Assembly: GCF_020171655.1 (NCBI RefSeq)
Contig: NZ_JAIVAC010000007.1
Span: 1 to 43,904, forward strand
DNA length: 43,904 bases
Reading direction: 5' to 3'
Source of the DNA: Exiguobacterium aestuarii
GTDB taxonomy: Bacteria; Bacillota; Bacilli; Exiguobacteriales; Exiguobacteriaceae
Shown here: in pieces, positions 23,701 through 31,491 of the stretch
How the letters are laid out: every line of letters starts with the position of its first letter
Numbering within the stretch: position 1 is the first letter of the stretch
Translations under genes and position numbers: made by a program
Notes under the pieces: model-generated
Seen by the model: the letters and a program-made list of their open reading frames with translations, nothing else
Database searches by the model: none
What the model was told of the DNA's origin: nothing

Positions 23701-25116
23701 ATGGGTTATACAATCACGGTGGTCGGTCTTGGATCTGGTGAGCTGAATCAATTGCCACTCGGAGTGTACCGTCATTTGAAGCAACAACCGCTCGTTTGGC
23801 TACGGACGAAAGAACACCCTGTCGTACGTGAGTTAGAGTCAGAAGGGCTCGCATTCGAGTCGTTTGATTCGATTTATGAATCGAGTGATACGTTTGAAGA
23901 GGTGTACGATCAAATTGTCGAGACGTTGATGAACAAAAGTGAAGAGATGGCTATCACGTATGCTGTACCCGGTCACCCGTTCGTCGCCGAGCGAACTGTC
24001 GAGCTTTTGGTGGAACGTGGAGCGGACCTTCACGTACTCGGCGGGCAAAGCTTCTTAGATGCGATGTTCCAAGCTTTGCAAATCGATCCAATCAACGGCT
24101 TTCAGTTGTTGGATGCGACGGCGCTCGACCTTGAACGCCTGCAAGTGACGCAACATGTGTTGATTGGTCAAGTGTACGATGGATTTGTAGCGGGAGACGT
24201 AAAAGTGCAACTGATGGAACGTTATCCGGATGAGCACCCTGTTACACTTGTGACAGCTGCGGGTACCACACAAGAACGAATCGAACACATTCCGTTGTTC
24301 GAGATGGACCGCATGGCGGAAGTGAACAACTTGACGACGCTCTATGTTCCGCCACTCACGGATGAAGCTTATTTGGCGAAAGATTTTGCAACGCTCAAAC
24401 AAATCATCGCCACACTTCGTGGACCGGACGGTTGCCCGTGGGATCGCAAACAAACGCATGAGTCGCTTCGGAAGTATTTGTTAGAAGAAGCGTATGAACT
24501 CATTGAAGCCATCAATGCAGAAGATGACGATGCCATCATCGAGGAACTCGGTGACGTGTTGCTTCAAGTCATGTTACATGCCCAAATCGGTGCAGACGAA
24601 GGGTATTTCGATATTCGTGATGTCATCGGGGCAATCAGTGAAAAGATGGTCCGCCGTCATCCGCACGTCTTTGGAGATGTCACCGTCGAAGATGCCTCCG
24701 ACGTGGTAAAAAATTGGAATACGATTAAACAAGCGGAAAAAGGGGAAAAGAAACAATCGCAACTCGATGGTGTACTCGTCGACCAACCTTCATTGATGCG
24801 TGCTGAACAACTTCAAAAGAAAGCTGGTCAAATCGGATTCGAATGGGATGACGTGTCGGGCGCTTTCGAAAAATTGGAAGAAGAACTGCACGAGTGGCGT
24901 GAAGAGTTGAGTGACGAATCAGAACTTGGCGATGTATTATTCTCCATCGTCAACATCGCGCGATACGTTGGGCTAAATGCCGAGCAAGCGTTAGAACAGA
25001 CGAACCGAAAGTTCAAACGTCGATTCGAGTATATAGAAGCGAATGGTGATCTTCAGCAGATGACGCTCGAACAGATGGATGCTCTTTGGAACGAGGCAAA
25101 GGAGAAAGGGTTATGA
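23701..25116 (+). CDS. mazG: YabN: tetrapyrrole-methylase domain fused to MazG pyrophosphohydrolase
   Basis: A 471-aa two-part protein (B. subtilis YabN 489). Residues 1 to about 220 are a SAM-binding tetrapyrrole methylase-like domain of unknown substrate. From about 241 comes a MazG nucleoside-triphosphate pyrophosphatase, marked by GPDGCPWDRKQTHESLRKY and EEAYE, with a second MazG-like half (about 375-465) containing EELHEW and ELGDVLF. It likely removes abnormal or excess NTPs. AAGGAG at 23688-23693 sets ATG 23701; an upstream in-frame ATG at 23632 lies inside the flippase. It ends ATGA-coupled to rqcP. Confidence 0.93.
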   Translation: MGYTITVVGLGSGELNQLPLGVYRHLKQQPLVWLRTKEHPVVRELESEGLAFESFDSIYESSDTFEEVYDQIVETLMNKSEEMAITYAVPGHPFVAERTVELLVERGADLHVLGGQSFLDAMFQALQIDPINGFQLLDATALDLERLQVTQHVLIGQVYDGFVAGDVKVQLMERYPDEHPVTLVTAAGTTQERIEHIPLFEMDRMAEVNNLTTLYVPPLTDEAYLAKDFATLKQIIATLRGPDGCPWDRKQTHESLRKYLLEEAYELIEAINAEDDDAIIEELGDVLLQVMLHAQIGADEGYFDIRDVIGAISEKMVRRHPHVFGDVTVEDASDVVKNWNTIKQAEKGEKKQSQLDGVLVDQPSLMRAEQLQKKAGQIGFEWDDVSGAFEKLEEELHEWREELSDESELGDVLFSIVNIARYVGLNAEQALEQTNRKFKRRFEYIEANGDLQQMTLEQMDALWNEAKEKGL

Positions 25117-25385
25117 GATTAGATAAATTTTTGAAAGTATCCCGCTTGATCAAGCGACGCACGCTCGCAAAAGAAGTGGCAGATCAAGGGCGGATTCAGC
25201 TAAATGGCCAAGTGGCGAAGGCGAGTACCGATGTTAAAGTCGGAGACGAGCTGCAAATTCGATTCGGAAACAAGCTTGTCACGGTCGTCATTGACTCGAT
25301 TGCGGAACATGCACGCAAAGAAGATGCGAAAGAAATGTATCGTTTACTTAAAGAAGAGAAGATGGACGGTAGTATCGACTCGTAA
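25113..25385 (+). CDS. rqcP: RqcP (YabO), S4-domain ribosome quality-control factor
   Basis: A 90-aa Hsp15/S4 RNA-binding protein. RLDKFLKVSRLIKRRT at the N terminus is the S4 core. In B. subtilis RqcP works with RqcH to add poly-alanine tails to nascent chains on obstructed 50S subunits. AAGGAG at 25099-25104 fits ATG 25113. In spore formers yabP and yabQ lie between this gene and divIC; here only 42 bases do. Confidence 0.95.
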   Translation: MRLDKFLKVSRLIKRRTLAKEVADQGRIQLNGQVAKASTDVKVGDELQIRFGNKLVTVVIDSIAEHARKEDAKEMYRLLKEEKMDGSIDS

Positions 25386-25427
25386 AAAAAAGTATACTTA
25401 ATGTATTAAGAGGAGGGGGATGAGGCG

Positions 25428-25802
25428 ATGAACGGACGTAATCCGATGGATCGACAACGGCGCATTCGAGCGCTAGATGAGCGTAGAGAACAGCTGGAAA
25501 AAGACACACATCGCCGAAGAGTTCATCTTCGACGTCGTTTGGCGGCAGCCTCACTCCTATTTTTATTCGTTATGGTATTAATTGGACAGAGTTACTTTTC
25601 AAAGGTAGGCTATGTATCGGACCAACAACAAGCTTACGCACAAGCGAAAGTGGAGTTGCAAGAGCAGAAAGCCGAGCAAGATGAGTTGAAGGAACAAGTG
25701 GAACGTTTGCAGGATGAGGATTATATCGCGAACTTAGCGCGAAACGAGCTCCTCTTCTCCAAAGATGGAGAGATTATTTTCTACTTCTCCCCAGAGGAAT
25801 AA
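25428..25802 (+). CDS. divIC: Cell-division protein DivIC (FtsB-like)
   Basis: A 124-aa bitopic membrane protein: basic cytosolic N terminus (1-37), one membrane helix (about 38-56), then an extracellular coiled coil (about 60-100) and a short C-terminal domain. DivIC forms the FtsB-equivalent part of the divisome complex with FtsL and DivIB. AGGAGGGGG at 25411-25419 precedes the ATG. yabQ, normally just upstream, is absent. Confidence 0.94.
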   Translation: MNGRNPMDRQRRIRALDERREQLEKDTHRRRVHLRRRLAAASLLFLFVMVLIGQSYFSKVGYVSDQQQAYAQAKVELQEQKAEQDELKEQVERLQDEDYIANLARNELLFSKDGEIIFYFSPEE

Positions 25803-25811
25803 GTCGGTTCG

Positions 25812-25840
25812 TTGACCGTTGAGGAAACGACTCGTATAAT
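25812..25840 (+). promoter_or_regulatory. Strong sigma-A promoter of the S1 gene
   Basis: TTGACC (25812-25817), 17 bases, TATAAT (25835-25840), placed right after the divIC stop. Confidence 0.9.
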
Positions 25841-25876
25841 TGAAAAGAATCAATCAAAAAAGGAGTACATTATTTT

Positions 25877-26395
25877 ATGTCAATTGAAGTAGGAAGCAAG
25901 GTACAAGGTAAGGTTACAGGGATTACGCATTTCGGAGCGTTCGTCGAGCTCCCAAACGGCAAGACAGGATTAGTACACATCAGTGAAGTGGCGGACTCTT
26001 ACGTCAAAGACATTAACGAAGTGTTGACAGTCGGTCAAGAAGTCACGGTAAAAGTGTTGAACGTCGAAAATGATGGGAAAATCGGGTTATCCATCAAGAA
26101 AGCAGTCGATCGTCCTGTAAGTGAACGCCCTGAACGTCCAGAGCGTCCAGCCGGTGAGCGTTTCTCTCGTGGCCCACGCCCAGGTGGCCCAGGTCAAGGT
26201 GGTCCGCGCGGTGGCGGCGGCCCACGCGGTGGCGGCGGCCCACGTGGCGGCGGTCGTCGTGGTGAACAACGTCGTGAACCAGAAACATTCGATACGTTGA
26301 TGAGCAAATTCTTGAAAGACAGCGACGAGCGTCTTTCGACGTTGAAACGTCAAACAGATTCGAAACGCGGTGGACGTGGAGCCAAACGCGGGTAA
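25877..26395 (+). CDS. yabR: S1-domain RNA-binding protein with RGG-rich tail (YabR-like)
   Basis: A 172-aa protein. Residues 1-75 are a single S1/OB domain (KVQGKVTGITHFGAFVELP, GLVHISEV). After it comes a Pro/Arg/Glu segment (PERPERP), then a Gly/Arg-rich stretch (about 92-133) with three GPRGGG units at 109-126, then a charged end. B. subtilis YabR (about 128 aa) keeps the S1 domain but, as far as I recall, no such RGG array. RNA or ribosome binding is the likely role. It has its own strong promoter and terminator. Confidence 0.9.
   Translation: MSIEVGSKVQGKVTGITHFGAFVELPNGKTGLVHISEVADSYVKDINEVLTVGQEVTVKVLNVENDGKIGLSIKKAVDRPVSERPERPERPAGERFSRGPRPGGPGQGGPRGGGGPRGGGGPRGGGRRGEQRREPETFDTLMSKFLKDSDERLSTLKRQTDSKRGGRGAKRG
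26201..26254 (+). repeat. Three tandem 18-bp units encoding GPRGGG
   Basis: Units at 26201-26218, 26219-26236 and 26237-26254 differ from each other by only a few bases. They encode an RGG-box array in frame in the S1 protein, and such arrays are prone to slippage. Confidence 0.85.
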
Positions 26396-26449
26396 TCCTT
26401 CGATACCAATTAGCTTCTACTCGTAACCATATAGGTCTTGTTACAAGAC

Positions 26450-26482
26450 AAGTCGTGAACATTTTTGTTCACGACTTTTTTT
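26450..26482 (+). terminator. Terminator after the S1 gene
   Basis: AAGTCGTGAAC (26450-26460) pairs perfectly with GTTCACGACTT (26467-26477), followed by T to 26482. Confidence 0.95.
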
Positions 26483-26505
26483 GTTTTAAAAAAATTATAA
26501 AAAAT

Positions 26506-26546
26506 AACTAAATATAGTTGATTTTTTTCGAGGAAGAGAGCAAAAT
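26506..26546 (+). promoter_or_regulatory. Putative promoter with upstream dyad for the YhgE-like gene
   Basis: TTGATT (26518-26523), 17 bases, CAAAAT (26541-26546) is a modest sigma-A match. A dyad AACTA-AATA-TAGTT (26506-26519) overlaps the -35, a usual place for a repressor operator. The rest of the AT-rich gap 26483-26597 shows nothing else recognisable. Confidence 0.45.
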
Positions 26547-26597
26547 AGGGAACATGAAAAAATAGTTATGTTTTATAAGTGAAGGTGGAGAGAAAAA

Positions 26598-29210
26598 ATG
26601 AATGGATGGAAACTATGGACGGCGGAGTGGCGGAGTATCTTTAAGAACCCACGTGTGTTGGTTCCGATTCTCGCAGTCGCACTCGTACCGTTAATGTATG
26701 CCGGTATGTTTTTGTGGGCTTTCTGGGATCCGTATGGACAGATGAAAGATTTACCGGTCGCCATCGTCAACGAAGACAAAGGGGCATCATTTGAAGGGGA
26801 GTCACTTGAAATCGGGAACGATCTGATTGATAAGTTGTTAGATTCGGAAGCCTTTGAGTTTGTCGAGACGACAAAGAAGGAAGCAGAATCTGGATTGAAA
26901 GACCATGATTATTACATGGCAATCGAGATTCCAGAAGACTTTTCGGAGAAGGCGACGACCGCTCTAGATGAAAATCCAGAGCAACTTGAATTGAAGTACA
27001 TTGCGAATGAATCGTATAACTTCCTAGCTGCACAAATCGGTGGCTCCGCAATGGAGCAAGTGAAAGCAGAGCTTTCGACCGAGGTATCGAAACAGTACGT
27101 CAGTGCATTGAAAGATGGATTAAATGACGTGGCGGACGGACTTGGTGAAGCCGCGGATGGCGCGACAAAACTTGCCGACGGTTCTACGTCAGCGAAAGAT
27201 GGTGCCGTCAAATTGGCGGATGGAACGGAACTTCTCGCAACAAAACAACGCGAACTTGCAGACGGTGCAAGTGAGTTAAATGACGGAATCGCTCAGTTGT
27301 CCGATGGTTCATCTGAACTCGCGAACGGAACGAAACTACTCGCCTCGAAACAGCGTGAGCTCGCTAACGGTGCAAGCCAGTTAAACGATGGTGTGACTCA
27401 GTTGGCAGAAGGTTCATCGGTACTCGCGGATGGAAGTCAGCAAGTGTACGACGGGTCAACTGCTTTGTCAGACGGGGTACACCGCGTGAATGATGGCGCA
27501 TCCGCCTTACAAGACGGAACGAGCCAGCTCGTCGAAGGAACAGGGGCATTCGCGTCCAAATTAGATGAGCTTCACACGGGTGCGAAAACGTTGAATCAAG
27601 GCGTTCAAGACCTTGCTGCTGGCATCGAGCGTTCAAAAGAAGGGGCGTCTGCACTGAATGACGGCGCAAACCAACTAGCAGGTGCATTGACGAAAGCGAA
27701 AGAAGGAAACACTGCTCTCATCGCGGGTCAAACTGAAGTGGTCAATGGAATCGGACAAATGAAATCTGAATTGACGGCGAAACAGGATGAGTTGATTGGA
27801 CAATTAACGGCACTTGCTGAGTCCGGTCAATCTGCGTCACCTGAAATGCTTCAAGCCATCGCAGCACAACTCAGTGAAGGAAAACAAGCGACATCGGCTG
27901 GGTTTGATCAATTAGCTGCAGGGGCGACGCAAGTGAAAGAGGGACAGACCTCATTGGCGGCAGGTCTTGCACAAGCGGAAACAGGTGCAGGACAACTTTC
28001 GTCAGGACTTTCTGAATTGAACACGGGTCAAGCGAAGTTAGCGGAAGGTGCTCAGGCGTTAGCAAGTGGTTCGAGTCAAATCGAGCAAGGGACACAAACT
28101 GCAGCCGACCGTTCACAAGAACTCGTGTCAGCGAGTTCAAAACTCAATCAAGGTGCAACACAACTTCAAGACGGGACAACTGAACTTACGGCAGGCAGTG
28201 ACAAACTCGTAGCCGCGACTGGACAGTTGTCTGAAGGTAGTTTGAAGCTTGCCGATGGTGCGAAAAGCGCAAGTTCGGGAACGAGTGAGTTGGCGAATGG
28301 TGCTACTCAATTAGCGGACGGCGGACAAAAACTTCAAGAAGGTAGTCGTGAACTTGCAGATGGCGCGAAGACTGCCGGGGCAGGAACAAGCAAGTTGACG
28401 GACGGCGCGAATCAGCTCGCGGACGGCGGACAAGAACTTTCAGATGGTAGCGGAGAACTCGCAGATGGAATGACAGATCTCGCATCAGGTAGCGATGAAC
28501 TTCGTGACGCTTTAGTAAAAGGTGCGAAAGATGCAGACATCGGCTTGAACGATGAAAATGTCGAGATGATGGCAGGACCAGTGTCGCTCGTCGACAACTC
28601 GATTCACGAGGTACCGAACTATGGTACAGGGTTCGCTCCATACTTCATGTCACTCGGACTCTTTGTAGGGGCGCTCCTCTTATCGATCGTCTATCCATTG
28701 TATGATCCGGCTGGACGTCCGAAACGTAGTCTATCATGGGTATTGTCGAAGTCTGGTGTTCTCATGGTCGTCGGGTTCCTTCAAGCGCTCATTTTAGACG
28801 TGGCGATGGTGCAACTATTAGGACTTGAAGTGAGCGAACCATTGAAGTTCTTCGGATTCAGTTGGTTGACGAGCATCACATTCCTCTTTATTGTACAGTT
28901 ACTCGTAACCACACTTGGGAACCCAGGACGTTTTGTAGCAATCGTCTTGTTAATCTTGCAATTGACGACTTCTGCTGGAACGTTCCCGCTCGAGTTGATT
29001 CCACGAGCGCTGCAACCGTTCAATGCGCTCCTTCCAATGACGTATACGGTTGCCGGATATAAAGAAATCTTGTCAGCTGACGGTGCGCAGTATTTGCAGA
29101 CGGCGACAACATATTTAGCATTTGTGGCTGCTGGATGTTTTGCATTACTGTGGGCGTACTTCCGAATTGCGTGGAAGAAAAAATATCGTCAAGTTGTATC
29201 AGAAGCATGA
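26598..29210 (+). CDS. YhgE/Pip-type membrane protein with long repeat ectodomain
   Basis: An 870-aa protein. One membrane helix (about 19-42) is followed by an extracytoplasmic part to about residue 670 and a C-terminal ABC-2-like membrane region (about 676-865, five or six helices). The middle (about 175-640) is a long heptad-like series with recurring (A/N/S)DG or xxG steps. It includes two near-identical 35-residue tandem pairs at 210-244/245-279 and 551-585/586-620. The architecture is that of YhgE/Pip proteins (phage infection protein of Lactococcus; related to EsaA of type VII secretion). Actual function is unknown: export, phage reception or a scaffold are all possible. It stands alone between two terminators, where spore formers carry tRNAs and spoIIE. 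Confidence 0.85.
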   Translation: MNGWKLWTAEWRSIFKNPRVLVPILAVALVPLMYAGMFLWAFWDPYGQMKDLPVAIVNEDKGASFEGESLEIGNDLIDKLLDSEAFEFVETTKKEAESGLKDHDYYMAIEIPEDFSEKATTALDENPEQLELKYIANESYNFLAAQIGGSAMEQVKAELSTEVSKQYVSALKDGLNDVADGLGEAADGATKLADGSTSAKDGAVKLADGTELLATKQRELADGASELNDGIAQLSDGSSELANGTKLLASKQRELANGASQLNDGVTQLAEGSSVLADGSQQVYDGSTALSDGVHRVNDGASALQDGTSQLVEGTGAFASKLDELHTGAKTLNQGVQDLAAGIERSKEGASALNDGANQLAGALTKAKEGNTALIAGQTEVVNGIGQMKSELTAKQDELIGQLTALAESGQSASPEMLQAIAAQLSEGKQATSAGFDQLAAGATQVKEGQTSLAAGLAQAETGAGQLSSGLSELNTGQAKLAEGAQALASGSSQIEQGTQTAADRSQELVSASSKLNQGATQLQDGTTELTAGSDKLVAATGQLSEGSLKLADGAKSASSGTSELANGATQLADGGQKLQEGSRELADGAKTAGAGTSKLTDGANQLADGGQELSDGSGELADGMTDLASGSDELRDALVKGAKDADIGLNDENVEMMAGPVSLVDNSIHEVPNYGTGFAPYFMSLGLFVGALLLSIVYPLYDPAGRPKRSLSWVLSKSGVLMVVGFLQALILDVAMVQLLGLEVSEPLKFFGFSWLTSITFLFIVQLLVTTLGNPGRFVAIVLLILQLTTSAGTFPLELIPRALQPFNALLPMTYTVAGYKEILSADGAQYLQTATTYLAFVAAGCFALLWAYFRIAWKKKYRQVVSEA
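27225..27434 (+). repeat. First 105-bp (35-aa) tandem duplication in the YhgE-like gene
   Basis: Units 27225-27329 and 27330-27434 both encode T(E/K)LLA(T/S)KQREL followed by the same DG-type heptads. Each is five heptads long. Confidence 0.85.
28248..28457 (+). repeat. Second 105-bp (35-aa) tandem duplication in the YhgE-like gene
   Basis: Units 28248-28352 and 28353-28457 both encode LADGAK followed by a Ser/Gly/Ala segment and QLADGGQ. The length again equals five heptads. Confidence 0.85.
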
Positions 29211-29225
29211 TGTAAAAACGTCATG

Positions 29226-29269
29226 AAATCGTGTATAGTGATGAAGATGACACTATGCACGATTTTTTT
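29226..29269 (+). terminator. Terminator after the YhgE-like gene
   Basis: AAATCGTGTATAGTG (29226-29240) pairs with CACTATGCACGATTT (29251-29265) apart from one mismatch, with T to 29269. Confidence 0.92.
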
Positions 29270-29292
29270 ATTAAAAAAATTTCAAAAAAGAA

Positions 29293-29321
29293 TTGACACT
29301 CGAATGGTGACTGGTTATTAT
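29293..29321 (+). promoter_or_regulatory. Strong promoter of the tRNA pair
   Basis: A perfect TTGACA (29293-29298), 17 bases, TATTAT (29316-29321), about 30 bases before tRNA-Met. Confidence 0.92.
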
Positions 29322-29352
29322 AGAAAATGTGCTTAGGACACAACAATAACAT

Positions 29353-29429
29353 GGCGGTGTAGCTCAGCTGGCTAGAGCGTACGGTTCATACCCGTGAGGT
29401 CGTGGGTTCGACTCCCTCCGCCGCTACCA
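29353..29429 (+). tRNA. tRNA-Met(CAT), elongator
   Basis: A 77-nt cloverleaf with encoded CCA. The anticodon CAT is at 29387-29389 in the loop TTCATAC. The body starts GGCGGTGTAGCTCAG, as in B. subtilis elongator tRNA-Met, not initiator and not the lysidine-type tRNA-Ile. The T stem (GTGGG/CCCTC) contains one T-T mismatch at its second pair. Confidence 0.95.
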
Positions 29430-29438
29430 TTTTATTTA

Positions 29439-29510
29439 GGCCCGTTGGTCAAGCGGTTAAGACACCGCCCTTTCACGGCGGTAACACGGGTTCGAATCCC
29501 GTACGGGTCA
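29439..29510 (+). tRNA. tRNA-Glu(TTC), CCA not encoded
   Basis: A 72-nt cloverleaf with acceptor GGCCCGT/ACGGGTC and anticodon TTC at 29472-29474. The genome continues CTT after the discriminator A, so the CCA tail must be added by the CCA-adding enzyme. It follows tRNA-Met by nine bases on the same transcript, as in B. subtilis. Confidence 0.95.
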
Positions 29511-29523
29511 CTTAGCCTAAGCG

Positions 29524-29560
29524 AAAAGAAGCCATCTCAATCGAGATGGCTTCTTTTGTT
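29524..29560 (+). terminator. Terminator of the tRNA operon
   Basis: AAAAGAAGCCATCTC (29524-29538) pairs with GAGATGGCTTCTTTT (29543-29557) through the loop AATC. tilS starts 19 bases later with no promoter seen between. Confidence 0.9.
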
Positions 29561-29578
29561 ATATCAAGGAGGGAATTC

Positions 29579-30805
29579 ATGAAAAAAGTGCTCGTCGCAG
29601 TGTCTGGTGGGGTGGATTCCATTGTCTTGTTGGATCGTCTCGTCAAAAAGGGCTGGGATGTTGCGGTGGCGCATGTCCATCACGGCGTACGAGAAGCTTC
29701 AGACGAAGAGTATAGGTTCGTCGCCCGTGTCGCGGCAACCTACCATATTCCGTTTCATGGAACGCATCTCTGCTTTCAAGATGGAGGATCACAAGCCCGC
29801 TATCGTGAAGCCCGCTATCGATTTTTTGAAGACGTCATGAACAAATATGGATATGACACATTGGCCACGGCGCATCATGCGGATGACGAGCTAGAAACAG
29901 TGCTCATTCAACTACATCGAAACGTGATCGAAGTAAAAGGGATTCCCGAAAGCCGGAAATTTGGTGACGGGAGGCTCATCCGTCCGTTGTTACATGAGTC
30001 GAAAGCTCAACTGATCGAGTATGCACGACAGAATCAATTAGAGTGGCGCGAAGACGCAACAAACCAAGAACGTACTTACTTAAGGAATCAAATTCGCCAT
30101 GAGATCGTGCCGCGACTGAAACAGATGCGGCCATCGATTGTGAGAGAAGTCAGCGAAGCGGCAAAGGTGGCCCGTGCCGATTGGGATAGCAGGTATCAAT
30201 TGTGCGAACGATGGGTGGAGGCATATGTCGAACTTGAAATGAAAGCGTTTCATGTGAAACTCGAGGATTTCGAGCGCTTATCATTCCTTGATCGGTATAC
30301 GGTCGGTCGATTGCTGTCCTCTCGTTACGAGGTGAATGTGAACGAGGCGATGGAGAAGCTACTACAGAGTCAAAAAGATACAGGAGCCTATCATCTGACA
30401 GGCGAGTGGTTCATGACGAAGCAGAATAGGGTACTGAATCTTGTACAGCGTTCTGCGTCAGGTTCACTTCATCCCATTCAAATCGATTCGTTGCCGGCCG
30501 TTGTTGAATTCGGAGACCGAACCATCTCTTTATCCGTCGAGGAGGGGAAAGAGGGCATTCCGTTACATGAAATCACTTGTCCGCTTACGATTCGGACAAG
30601 TGCACCAGGTGATCGGATGCGATTGGCCGTGGGAACAAAAAAAGTGTCCCGTATCCTGATCGATGAAAAGATTGAGCGGACGATTCGTCCGACGCTACCC
30701 CTACTTGAAGATGCCTCAGGACGAATTCTCGCGATTGTTGGGGTACGAGTTTCAGAATTTCTAGACAAGTCGGATGCGATTTGCCTACGATTAATGGTAA
30801 AATGA
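29579..30805 (+). CDS. tilS: tRNA(Ile)-lysidine synthetase
   Basis: TilS converts C34 of tRNA-Ile(CAU) to lysidine so that it reads AUA. The 408-aa enzyme has the N-type ATP pyrophosphatase loop SGGVDS (9-14), the HHADDELET segment near 97 and a C-terminal TilS domain. It is shorter than B. subtilis TilS (472). AAGGAGGG at 29566-29573 sets ATG 29579; an ATG at 29546 lies in the tRNA terminator. spoIIE, yabS and yabT, which precede tilS in B. subtilis, are absent. Confidence 0.95.
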   Translation: MKKVLVAVSGGVDSIVLLDRLVKKGWDVAVAHVHHGVREASDEEYRFVARVAATYHIPFHGTHLCFQDGGSQARYREARYRFFEDVMNKYGYDTLATAHHADDELETVLIQLHRNVIEVKGIPESRKFGDGRLIRPLLHESKAQLIEYARQNQLEWREDATNQERTYLRNQIRHEIVPRLKQMRPSIVREVSEAAKVARADWDSRYQLCERWVEAYVELEMKAFHVKLEDFERLSFLDRYTVGRLLSSRYEVNVNEAMEKLLQSQKDTGAYHLTGEWFMTKQNRVLNLVQRSASGSLHPIQIDSLPAVVEFGDRTISLSVEEGKEGIPLHEITCPLTIRTSAPGDRMRLAVGTKKVSRILIDEKIERTIRPTLPLLEDASGRILAIVGVRVSEFLDKSDAICLRLMVK

Positions 30806-30840
30806 TGATTGTGTCGAAACAGAAAGAGGAGGATTTCAAG

Positions 30841-31386
30841 ATGTCATTAATGAACGATATGGAGAAAATTTTAATCTCACGTGAAGAGATTCAAGAAAAG
30901 GTGAAAGAACTCGCTGGAACACTTAGCGAAGACTATAAAGAAGAGTTTCCGCTTCTCGTGTGTGTATTGAAAGGCGCGATGCCATTCATGTCTGATCTCG
31001 TCAAAGAAATGGATATCCATTTAGAAATGGATTTCATGGACGTGTCGACGTATCACGGAGGTACTTCTTCAACAGGTGAAGTAAAAATCGAGAAAGATTT
31101 AAATACATCTGTAGAAGGACGCGACATCTTGATTGTAGAAGATATTATTGATAGTGGATTGACGCTTGGCTATCTCGTCGATCTTCTTAAATACCGTAAA
31201 GCAAAGTCTGTGAAGATTGTCACGCTTCTCGACAAGCCGACAGGACGCAAAAATGGTTTATCAGCAGACTATAGCGGTTTCGTGATTCCACACGAATTCG
31301 TTGTCGGTTACGGTCTCGATTATGAAGAGAAATATCGTAACCTTCCTTACGTCGGTGTGCTCAAACCGAGCGTTTACGGGGGCTAA
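30841..31386 (+). CDS. hpt: Hypoxanthine phosphoribosyltransferase
   Basis: This purine-salvage enzyme makes IMP (and GMP) from base and PRPP. The 181-aa protein has the PRPP loop [11 protein letters not shown] near residues 99-109 and the C-terminal [25 protein letters not shown] at 30825-30833 places the start at 30841; an in-frame ATG at 30781 lies inside tilS. In B. subtilis Hpt also forms a complex with TilS that activates ftsH, fitting the tilS-hpt-ftsH order kept here. Confidence 0.96.
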   Translation: MSLMNDMEKILISREEIQEKVKELAGTLSEDYKEEFPLLVCVLKGAMPFMSDLVKEMDIHLEMDFMDVSTYHGGTSSTGEVKIEKDLNTSVEGRDILIVEDIIDSGLTLGYLVDLLKYRKAKSVKIVTLLDKPTGRKNGLSADYSGFVIPHEFVVGYGLDYEEKYRNLPYVGVLKPSVYGG

Positions 31387-31396
31387 CGTTTTTCTT

Positions 31397-31424
31397 TTGA
31401 AAATGTGACGTGGTAAGATAAAAG
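31397..31424 (+). promoter_or_regulatory. Possible ftsH promoter
   Basis: TTGAAA (31397-31402), 16 bases, TAAAAG (31419-31424), a moderate sigma-A match. The leader contains a small hairpin CGAGAA/TTCTCG (31458-31475) before the ribosome site. Confidence 0.4.
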
Positions 31425-31491
31425 AAATCCCCAAAGTATAGGCATATACTGAATGGGCGAGAACATCGTTTCTCGGAATAGGAGGCAGAGA

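Noticed and set aside
26201-26254. Short tandem repeats as a CRISPR-like array
   Set aside because: The units abut with no spacers and lie in frame inside the S1 gene.
27364-28641. Minus-strand open frames under the YhgE-like gene
   Set aside because: They result from the biased codon use of the repeats on the plus strand and have no ribosome sites.
29353-29429. tRNA with anticodon CAT as tRNA-Ile2, the substrate of the neighbouring tilS
   Set aside because: The acceptor and body match elongator tRNA-Met rather than tRNA-Ile(CAU), so adjacency to tilS is positional only.
29394-29582. Open reading frame of 62 codons over the tRNA genes
   Set aside because: It covers both tRNAs and their terminator and has no ribosome site; tRNA structure explains the sequence.
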